Below are positions 1-4,464 of a stretch of DNA of 8,376 nucleotides, in pieces. The position numbers were made by a program, and so were the translations under genes. Under the pieces are notes generated by a model. That model was not told the origin of the DNA. It was given only the letters and a program-made list of their open reading frames with translations, and searched no databases. The stretch lies in contig WJOV01000161.1 of assembly GCA_009618475.1 (NCBI GenBank), positions 1 through 8,376 of the forward strand, written 5' to 3'. Numbering within the stretch: position 1 is the stretch's first letter; each line of letters starts with the position of its first letter. This stretch comes from Methanosarcinales archaeon (GTDB lineage: Archaea > Halobacteriota > Syntropharchaeia > Alkanophagales > Methanospirareceae).

Positions 1-171
1 CCTTACAAGCGGTATCCCGAACCTCTTTGCCACCTCACCCGCATAATCCCTCTTCTCCGCCGTAACAGGCAAAATAAAAGTCACTGCGACAACTTCTATA
101 CCTTGATCTAAGACGAGCTTCGTCGCCAATATCGAATCTAATCCCCCGGACAACAATGCTAAAGCTTTCAT
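1..171 (-). CDS. PP-loop ATP pyrophosphatase, thiouridine-synthase-like (5' part only)
   Basis: This is the first 57 codons of a gene that runs off the left edge. The protein begins MKALALLSGGLDS, and SGGLDS (residues 8-13) is the PP-loop nucleotide-binding signature of ATP pyrophosphatases that adenylate a substrate, as in the thiouridine synthases ThiI and MnmA and in QueC. The following strand-helix-strand (ILATKLVLDQGIEVVAVTF) fits the Rossmann-like fold of this superfamily. The closest match I recall is a set of archaeal and bacterial proteins labelled tRNA thiouridylase-like, but the substrate-specific parts lie outside the window. The ATG at 171 sits about 25 bases from a TATA-like element at 193-198, so the message is probably leaderless, which supports this start. 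It is divergent from the 322-1425 gene. PP-loop family membership is secure; the exact substrate is not known. Confidence 0.8.
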   Translation of the reverse strand, partial: MKALALLSGGLDSILATKLVLDQGIEVVAVTFILPVTAEKRDYAGEVAKRFGIPLVR

Positions 172-192
172 CACACTTTTTCTTTTTATATC

Positions 193-198
193 TTATAA
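193..198 (-). promoter_or_regulatory. TATA element for the PP-loop gene
   Basis: TTATAA lies in an A/T-rich stretch whose centre is about 25 bases from the ATG at 171. This is the normal archaeal TATA-to-start-site distance, and it predicts transcription starting at or next to the start codon. The assignment rests on position and sequence only. Confidence 0.45.
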
Positions 199-262
199 CA
201 AAAGTTTACTGATTTTCTTCTTCGCTATCTAAAGGTCTACTGCGTTTTAACTATATGTTGCA

Positions 263-275
263 ATACATTGTGTAT
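263..275. promoter_or_regulatory. Inverted repeat ATACA-TTG-TGTAT, possible operator
   Basis: This is a perfect 5-bp dyad with a 3-bp centre. It ends 15 bases before the TATA element (291-298) of the 322-1425 gene. ATGT at 255-258 and ACAT at 265-268 form an overlapping weaker dyad. The position just upstream of the TATA/BRE region would suit a regulator, possibly the HTH protein encoded immediately downstream. Binding is inferred, and a 5-bp dyad in A/T-rich DNA can arise by chance. Confidence 0.3.
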
Positions 276-283
276 CAAAAAAT

Positions 284-298
284 CGAAACATTTATATA
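284..298 (+). promoter_or_regulatory. BRE/TATA promoter of the 367-residue HTH gene
   Basis: CGAAACA followed by TTTATATA (291-298) resembles an archaeal BRE plus TATA box. The TATA centre is about 27 bases before the ATG at 322, predicting a leaderless message from that codon. This spacing is the main reason for choosing 322 over the ATG at 307 or the TTG at 268 as the start. Confidence 0.6.
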
Positions 299-321
299 CT
301 CCAAATATGACATACAATATC

Positions 322-1425
322 ATGAAAAGAAATCTTTATCAAACACTGAGAACTGCAGGGATAGCGCTTGCCATGTTTAGAGAATATAAAAGACATGAGC
401 ACAAGGATAAGCGCGTGTTTGCGGCTGCATTGGCGTCGCTTACAGCGGAGTCCATGGGTGGTTCACTTCATACATATAGTGATGAAGGGTTTACCCTTGT
501 TGTTTCAGAATGGACCCAATCTAATCCACCTAAGGCGGTACTCCTCTCAGATACTATCTCAAACTGGACCGCCGCTGTGGCTTTTTGGTGCGTTTCAGGC
601 CAAAACCGATTTGCAAATGAAGAAAGCTGGTCACATTTGGAGAATACGGATATTGACCGTTTCATTATGAAGTCAACCTATGATTGGTGGCAAAGTTCGC
701 CTCAAGGGAGCGCTCTAAGGTGGGCAGAAGCAACTCGTATTTATGAAGATTCGGGATTGGACAACCTAATTATTAACGATAGTGATAAATGGAAGCGGGG
801 GATGGATGATCTTAAGCCTGAGTTGCTAAAGGTCTTGGGATATGATTCATTCCATCAGATAGACCCATCAGAGTTTGCAAAATTTGAAAAGCTGCTTGTA
901 AAGATGCAAAAATTCGATGGTTCTGCAGAGAGGGACATATTAGCTGCAGAATATGAAAGGGACATATTTCATAGTTATCTTCGGACAGCTTATCCGCCTG
1001 AGGACAGGGATTATCTACTCTTGGTGGCCTATAATTGTATCGCTAGGCCACTTCCGACACACATTCCTATCGAAGTTTTAAGGAATCGCGACGATCTGAG
1101 TCCCGCGCAGGCCTTAGCATGGTATCTTGTTGAAGAAGAACGTGGCCCAAAACTCACCTACGCCGCTGCAGCCAATATGCTTGGAATGAAAAATCGGCAA
1201 GAAATCGGGACACATTTAAAACGAGTTCGTGAAACCCTTTCAAAAACAGGCCTAAAGCCAAGACTGAGTGGCATAGTCCGCTGGGAGTACCTCTACGAAG
1301 AAGCACCTGAGGCAATTGAAATAGACCTAACACTCCATCATTATGGAGGAAGCGCCGGGGAGGGGCGCGATGATATAAATACCCAAAAATTAGGGGGTGA
1401 TATAAATGAGCAAAAGAAGCGATAG
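322..1425 (+). CDS. Unrecognised 367-residue protein with C-terminal sigma-region-4-like HTH
   Basis: I do not recognise the family. From the ATG at 322 the protein is 367 residues long, soluble, with no signal peptide or membrane segment visible. Residues 1-45 are basic and helical. Residues 50-130 are Trp-rich (SEWTQS, SNWTAAVAFWC, ESWSHLE, DWWQS) and resemble a compact mixed domain. Residues 160-245 are helical and charged. Residues 259-310 (LSPAQALAWYLVEEE, then LTYAAAANMLGM, then IGTHLKRVRETL) look like the helix-turn-helix of sigma-70 region 4 or ECF-type proteins, so DNA binding is plausible. The last 25 residues are hydrophilic and overlap the next gene. The start was chosen from the TATA box at 291-298, which makes the message leaderless. 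The gene overlaps the 40-residue ORF by 20 bases, suggesting co-expression. It could be an accessory regulator or part of a small mobile or defence-type module; the function is unknown. Confidence 0.75.
   Translation: MKRNLYQTLRTAGIALAMFREYKRHEHKDKRVFAAALASLTAESMGGSLHTYSDEGFTLVVSEWTQSNPPKAVLLSDTISNWTAAVAFWCVSGQNRFANEESWSHLENTDIDRFIMKSTYDWWQSSPQGSALRWAEATRIYEDSGLDNLIINDSDKWKRGMDDLKPELLKVLGYDSFHQIDPSEFAKFEKLLVKMQKFDGSAERDILAAEYERDIFHSYLRTAYPPEDRDYLLLVAYNCIARPLPTHIPIEVLRNRDDLSPAQALAWYLVEEERGPKLTYAAAANMLGMKNRQEIGTHLKRVRETLSKTGLKPRLSGIVRWEYLYEEAPEAIEIDLTLHHYGGSAGEGRDDINTQKLGGDINEQKKR
1392..1401 (+). promoter_or_regulatory. Strong Shine-Dalgarno for the 40-residue ORF
   Basis: AGGGGGTGAT matches the archaeal anti-Shine-Dalgarno complement AGGAGGTGAT at nine of ten positions and sits four bases before the ATG at 1406. 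It lies inside the end of the upstream gene. Several other starts in the window appear leaderless or lack an SD, so this site is strong evidence that the short ORF is translated. Confidence 0.7.
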
Positions 1426-1528
1426 CAATAACCAATCCAATCAATTGAATCCCAACAATGACGCCTACTGGCAAAGTAGGGGTGATGATGGGAAACCGGA
1501 TGATTGGGAAAAAGAGCAGGAAGAGTAA
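1406..1528 (+). CDS. 40-residue Asn/Asp-rich small protein
   Basis: This short ORF begins inside the last 20 bases of the upstream gene, in the next reading frame, and has a near-perfect Shine-Dalgarno sequence. The protein is strikingly biased: six Asn (residues 8, 9, 12, 15, 17, 18), six Asp and four Glu against five Lys/Arg, so it is acidic overall. Its core is NQLNPNNDAYWQSRG (residues 12-26), followed by KPDDWE (30-35) and an acidic tail. It has no hydrophobic core and is probably extended or disordered alone. The NPNNxAYWxSRG-plus-DDWE pattern looks like a conserved short motif rather than random sequence, and I have an impression of similar small hypothetical proteins in bacteria, but I cannot name a family. 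The overlap suggests that it acts with the HTH protein. A partner or inhibitor role is inference. Confidence 0.6.
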   Translation: MSKRSDSNNQSNQLNPNNDAYWQSRGDDGKPDDWEKEQEE

Positions 1529-1553
1529 GTTGGAAGAGTAATGAATAAGAAAT

Positions 1554-1575
1554 TGGGAGGGCAGTAGCCCTCCCA
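1554..1575 (+). terminator. Hairpin after the two-gene cassette
   Basis: TGGGAGGGC, loop AGTA, GCCCTCCCA forms a perfect 9-bp GC-rich stem 25 bases after the stop of the small ORF, followed by an A/T-rich tract (ATTATTTTATT). It looks like an intrinsic terminator or 3'-end stabiliser. In archaea the T-rich tail matters more than the stem, so its function as a terminator is inferred. Confidence 0.55.
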
Positions 1576-1600
1576 TATTATTTTATTACAAAAGTTTTAT

Positions 1601-1617
1601 CAAAAAATTGTTTTTTG
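1601..1617. terminator. Symmetric A6/T6 hairpin, possible bidirectional terminator
   Basis: CAAAAAA-TTG-TTTTTTG is a perfect inverted repeat that presents a run of six T residues on either strand. It lies between the plus-strand cassette and the converging minus-strand thi4 gene. Archaeal RNA polymerase stops at T-rich tracts, so this element could end transcription from both sides. Confidence 0.45.
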
Positions 1618-1651
1618 GTTGGGAGGGTTGATAAAGGGGGGGGTCTGCCCC
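1618..1651 (+). other. G-tract cluster with G8 run
   Basis: The plus strand carries GGG (1621-1623), GGG (1625-1627) and a run of eight G (1636-1643), separated by 1 and 8 bases, then TCTG and CCCC (1648-1651). The end can fold as a short GGGG/CCCC hairpin. Alternatively the G-tracts could form a G-quadruplex with one long loop. No gene is visible here. Confidence 0.3.
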
Positions 1652-1665
1652 TCATAAAGAAAACC

Positions 1666-1710
1666 TGTGCTAAAAGAAAAACTTGTGAAAATCTGTGTAA
1701 TCTTGTGGTT
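1666..1710. repeat. Degenerate TGTG repeat with 10-bp period
   Basis: TGTG occurs at 1666, 1684, 1694 and 1704. The last three lie in consecutive 10-mers: ACTTGTGAAA, ATCTGTGTAA, TCTTGTGGTT. It resembles short-period intergenic repeats of the form CTGTGTAATCTGTG that I recall from many environmental bacterial and archaeal genomes, where their function is unclear. It ends 11 bases from the thi4 stop codon. Confidence 0.4.
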
Positions 1711-1721
1711 ATAAAAGCCTC

Positions 1722-2513
1722 TCATACCCCGAGCTTTTCAATAGCAACTTCCGCCGCTTTTTTACCGGATACCAACATAGCGCCAAAAGTGGGACCCATT
1801 CTCGGAAGCCCGTATGCCGCGGAAACAGCCATACCGGTAACTATCAGCCCCGGATATAATTCCGAAGTATGCTCCACCACAAGATCCTCAGACCGTTCAA
1901 CCCACATCGCACCCTGTCCTTTTGCCTTAAGCAGCCCTCTTTCCTCCAACTTTTTTACTACCGAGGCATCGTGACCCGTTGCGTCTATCACGAGCTTGGA
2001 TTCCAGTGAAACAGGGTCAACACATGCTATTTCTCTCGGCAGAGCCGAAACGGCAGTCCAATTCACTACCACTCCACTCACTTTCTCGTTATGCAGAACC
2101 ACGTCATCCAGCGCTGTCATATTTAATATTTTCGCACCGGCATCACATGCCGCCGCAATTAATTTCGAGCAGGCATGCGGTGCATCAGCAACGTATAATC
2201 CCTTGACCTTGCCATACTCTTTATAAGGCACCCCAAGCTCATCGAGAATGCGTTCCGCCGGCGACCTGACCGTGAGCTTGTTCATCAAAAACCCGCCAAG
2301 CCAGAACCCACCACCCAAATAATTGTTCCTTTCTATAATCAATACCTTTACACCGCTGGCTGCCAGCTCCTTCCCTGCCATCAATCCCGACGGACCACCA
2401 CCTACTATGATTACCTCTGTCTCCACGTAGTTCTCAAATTCTTTTGCAAATTCAGCCACTATCGCTCTCGTAATCTGGCTTTCCGAAACGGGTGAAAATT
2501 CTACGGCTTTCAT
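1722..2513 (-). CDS. thi4: Thi4-family ADP-thiazole synthase with active-site cysteine
   Basis: This enzyme makes the thiazole half of thiamine (as ADP-thiazole) from NAD and glycine with sulfur. It is 263 residues, the usual length for archaeal Thi4. The dinucleotide-binding motif [18 protein letters not shown] lies at residues 34-51, followed by an acidic strand end (IIERN, 59-63). The family's C-terminal [18 protein letters not shown] lies at 238-255, and ATGHD at 178-182. Residue 164 in ACVDP corresponds to the position of the yeast sulfur-donating cysteine (CMDP); the Methanocaldococcus enzyme has His there and uses free sulfide. The Cys resembles the haloarchaeal type. It is the last gene of the unit, 24 bases after coaBC, with no clear SD or promoter of its own, and no TPP riboswitch would fit in that gap. 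Identification is secure; the sulfur source is inferred. Confidence 0.93.
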   Translation of the reverse strand: MKAVEFSPVSESQITRAIVAEFAKEFENYVETEVIIVGGGPSGLMAGKELAASGVKVLIIERNNYLGGGFWLGGFLMNKLTVRSPAERILDELGVPYKEYGKVKGLYVADAPHACSKLIAAACDAGAKILNMTALDDVVLHNEKVSGVVVNWTAVSALPREIACVDPVSLESKLVIDATGHDASVVKKLEERGLLKAKGQGAMWVERSEDLVVEHTSELYPGLIVTGMAVSAAYGLPRMGPTFGAMLVSGKKAAEVAIEKLGV

Positions 2514-2537
2514 AAAACAACTATTGGCATTTGTTAT

Positions 2538-3776
2538 TTATAAAGAACTCTTTGCCAATTCCTCCACTATCCCCTCGGCTATCAGCTTTTTCGCTCCTTT
2601 CACCTGTTTTATGTCCACGTCCTTCGCACCCTCTCTTATTATATATACCTCGTTCTCCTCGGTCCCTATCCCACCCTCACCAACGTCATTCGCAACTACC
2701 ATCGCGAGGTTATATTCCTCCATCTTTTCCCTCGCCCTTCTTATCAGTTCATCCTCAGAAACGTTCGTTTCTGCTTTAAACCCCACGATAACAAGTTCTG
2801 GGAATTCAGTCCTCACTTCTTCTATCAATTTCACGGTGGGAACGAGATGCAAATGGAAATCACCACCAGAAGGGATTTTTGCTTCCAACGGCTCAATAGT
2901 AAAATCCGAGATGGCGGCGGCGGAAATAAGCACGTCATATCCACTGCGAAGCTCATTCACGCATGCATCAATCATTTCACGTGCAGTCTCCACCCTGACT
3001 TCTTTTATTCCTATCAAATTCAGCGCTTTGCTGTGTATGAGTGTGACCTCGGCACCCTGTTTATACGCTTCTTTCGCCAGTTCAATCCCGGTCCGACCGG
3101 AACTTCGGTTTGTTAATACTCTTAGGGGGTCTATCCGCTCGATGGTAGGACCGCCAGTAATGAGGATGCGTTTTCCAGCAAGTTTTTTCGGCGAAAGCAT
3201 ACGCTCAATGGAAAGAATTATGTCTTCAATCGAGACGATTTTCGCAAGCCCTTCTTCAAATCTAGGTCCTATAACGGTTACTCCGAGCCTTCTCAGCTTC
3301 TCAAGGTTCTCTATCAGAACCGGGCTCTTATATATGGTCTCGTGCATTGCCGGCACCATTATAATAGGAATTCCAGAGCCAAAGGCAGTAGTTGCAAATG
3401 CAGTCACGGTTGTATCTGATACGCCCCCGGCTATTTTGTTTATCGAGTTTGCCGTGCACGGCGCGATGATAAAAAGGTCTGCCGAACCCTCCATCCCTAA
3501 AAACTCCACGTGTTCTATATTCCCCATCAATTTCGTTATTACTTCGTGTCCCGTGGCATAATGGAGCGTATATGGATGAATTATTTCCGTTGCCGCTTCA
3601 CTCATCACGCCATATACGTCTGCACCATGTCTTATCAATTCACGTGTGAGTTCTACGGTTTTAACTGCCGCGATAGAGCCAGTAACACCTAAGACGACCT
3701 TCTTCCCTAACAAAGAATGGCTTTTTGTCCCTTTAATCCTCAGGGTTGGATGTGGACCCCTTTCTCTCTCTGGCAT
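2538..3776 (-). CDS. coaBC: Bifunctional phosphopantothenoylcysteine synthetase/decarboxylase
   Basis: This enzyme makes 4'-phosphopantetheine for coenzyme A: CoaB joins cysteine to 4'-phosphopantothenate and CoaC decarboxylates the product using FMN. It is 412 residues. The CoaC domain covers about 22-195: the Rossmann start KKVVLGVTGSIAAVKT, His89 in NIEHVEF (the catalytic His position), APCTANSINKIAGG (105-118) and PAMH (142-145). The CoaB domain covers about 200-412: ITGGPTIERIDPLRVLTNRS (206-225), AAAISDF (286-292), GFKAET (332-337) and VVANDV (360-365). The start at 3776 gives the archaeal N-terminus HPTLRIKGTKS, matching the M. jannaschii type. A longer reading frame to 3902 would run through tRNA-Ala and is rejected. 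The ATG lies two bases after the tRNA-Ala 3' end, so tRNA processing would leave an almost leaderless mRNA. Thi4 follows closely. Confidence 0.95.
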   Translation of the reverse strand: MPERERGPHPTLRIKGTKSHSLLGKKVVLGVTGSIAAVKTVELTRELIRHGADVYGVMSEAATEIIHPYTLHYATGHEVITKLMGNIEHVEFLGMEGSADLFIIAPCTANSINKIAGGVSDTTVTAFATTAFGSGIPIIMVPAMHETIYKSPVLIENLEKLRRLGVTVIGPRFEEGLAKIVSIEDIILSIERMLSPKKLAGKRILITGGPTIERIDPLRVLTNRSSGRTGIELAKEAYKQGAEVTLIHSKALNLIGIKEVRVETAREMIDACVNELRSGYDVLISAAAISDFTIEPLEAKIPSGGDFHLHLVPTVKLIEEVRTEFPELVIVGFKAETNVSEDELIRRAREKMEEYNLAMVVANDVGEGGIGTEENEVYIIREGAKDVDIKQVKGAKKLIAEGIVEELAKSSL

Positions 3777-3778
3777 AA

Positions 3779-3851
3779 TGGACCGGTCGGGATTTGAACC
3801 CGAGGCCTCTCGCACGCCAAGCGAGTGATCTTCCAACTGATCTACCGGCCC
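3779..3851 (-). tRNA. tRNA-Ala (GGC anticodon)
   Basis: A 73-base cloverleaf can be folded by eye. The acceptor is GGGCCGG/CCGGTCC with the G3:U70 pair that marks alanine tRNAs and discriminator A at 3779. The D stem is GATC/GATC. The anticodon stem is CTCGC/GCGAG with loop TTGGCGT (anticodon GGC). The variable loop has five bases. The T arm is TCGGG-TTCAAAT-CCCGA. No CCA is encoded and there is no intron. The first base (3851) is also the last base of the pyrI TAG stop codon, and the coaBC ATG begins two bases after the 3' end. There is no room for a separate promoter except inside pyrI, so the tRNA is probably cut out of a longer transcript. Confidence 0.96.
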
Positions 3852-4312
3852 TAACAGATATTCCCCGAAGCATCCTCTATTATTCTCTCGCAATAAAAGC
3901 ACCTGAACTGAGGCGGATTCTCACTCACCGTAACGAACTTAGACATAACCGGCTCCTTCTCCGCATTGGATATGCAATTAGGATTCGCACATCTTATAAT
4001 GCCCTCTATTGACTCCGGAAGGTAAACCTTATGCTTTCCTGCTACTTCGGAATCCTGTATTATGTTTATCGTTGCGTTTGGTGCAATCAAAGCGATTTTA
4101 TCCACTTCCTCAGCCTTTAACTCCCTGTCTTCCACTTTTACTATGTCCTTCCTGCCCATCTTTTTGCTCCTCACATTTATTACCACGCTTACAACCGCAT
4201 CCGTCCTTCCGTTTATCTCTAATATCTTCAACACGTTCAGCGCCTGCCCTGCTGTAATGTGGTCAATAACCGTTCCGTTTTTAATCGGCACTATTTTCAA
4301 TTCTTTCTTCAT
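3851..4312 (-). CDS. pyrI: Aspartate carbamoyltransferase regulatory subunit
   Basis: PyrI binds nucleotide effectors and docks onto PyrB catalytic trimers to control the first committed step of pyrimidine synthesis. It is 153 residues, the usual length. The N-terminal nucleotide-binding domain starts LKIVPIKNGTVIDHITAGQA (residues 5-24), and LKILEINGRTDAVVSV follows. The C-terminal zinc domain has the four cysteines in the standard C-x4-C...C-x2-C arrangement: Cys108, Cys113, Cys138 and Cys141. The ATG lies ten bases after the tRNA-Phe 3' end (TTAAAGTAAG between, no clear SD) and the TAG stop shares its G with tRNA-Ala. pyrB, usually adjacent in archaea, is not in this window; the neighbours are tRNAs and coaBC. 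Expression is probably tied to the promoter upstream of tRNA-Phe. Confidence 0.95.
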   Translation of the reverse strand: MKKELKIVPIKNGTVIDHITAGQALNVLKILEINGRTDAVVSVVINVRSKKMGRKDIVKVEDRELKAEEVDKIALIAPNATINIIQDSEVAGKHKVYLPESIEGIIRCANPNCISNAEKEPVMSKFVTVSENPPQFRCFYCERIIEDASGNIC

Positions 4313-4322
4313 CTTACTTTAA

Positions 4323-4396
4323 TGGGGCCGCCGAGATTCGAACTCGGGACAACTCGGTCTTCAGCCGAGCGCTCTCCCGGTCTGAGCTACGGCCCC
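4323..4396 (-). tRNA. tRNA-Phe (GAA anticodon)
   Basis: A 74-base cloverleaf. The acceptor is GGGGCCG/CGGCCCC with discriminator A at 4323. The D stem is GCTC/GAGC with a nine-base loop. The anticodon stem is CTCGG/CCGAG with loop CTGAAGA (anticodon GAA, same loop as other archaeal tRNA-Phe). The variable loop has five bases. The T arm is CCGAG-TTCGAAT-CTCGG. No CCA is encoded and there is no intron. It is the first element after the divergent TATA box at 4428-4437, with a predicted 5' leader of about ten bases, and it probably leads the transcript that continues into pyrI. Confidence 0.96.
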
Positions 4397-4427
4397 TCTT
4401 CTACCTATATTCTATATCTTTTTCTCA

Positions 4428-4437
4428 ATTTATAAAT
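4428..4437. promoter_or_regulatory. Palindromic TATA box shared by tRNA-Phe unit and tldD
   Basis: ATTTATAAAT is a perfect 10-bp palindrome. On the minus strand a BRE-like CGGAAA lies just upstream, and the centre is about 36 bases from the tRNA-Phe 5' end, giving a leader near ten bases. On the plus strand the centre is about 32 bases from the tldD ATG, giving a very short leader. No other convincing TATA element lies in this 68-base gap. The stronger BRE suggests that the tRNA direction dominates. Confidence 0.55.
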
Positions 4438-4464
4438 ATTTCCGCATTGTTTTTATATTTTATA

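Noticed and set aside
268..321. TTG at 268 or ATG at 307 as start of the HTH gene
   Set aside because: Both are upstream of or too close to the TATA box at 291-298; ATG 322 fits leaderless initiation.
1154..1576. 140-codon minus-strand frame under the HTH gene
   Set aside because: Antisense shadow; it would span the small ORF and hairpin and shows no recognisable domain.
172..1721. Insertion sequence or casposon-like element
   Set aside because: No terminal inverted repeats, transposase motif or integrase seen; only a short direct repeat, reported separately as weak evidence.
2514..2540. TPP riboswitch in front of thi4
   Set aside because: Only 24 bases separate coaBC and thi4 and none of the conserved TPP aptamer sequence is present.
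2524..3561. Long plus-strand open frame of 345 codons
   Set aside because: It lies antisense to coaBC, has the Ser/Phe/Ile-rich composition of a shadow frame, and coaBC is confirmed by motifs along its whole length.
3777..3902. Longer N-terminus for coaBC starting at 3902
   Set aside because: It would translate through the complete tRNA-Ala gene and into pyrI; the family N-terminus begins at the ATG at 3776.
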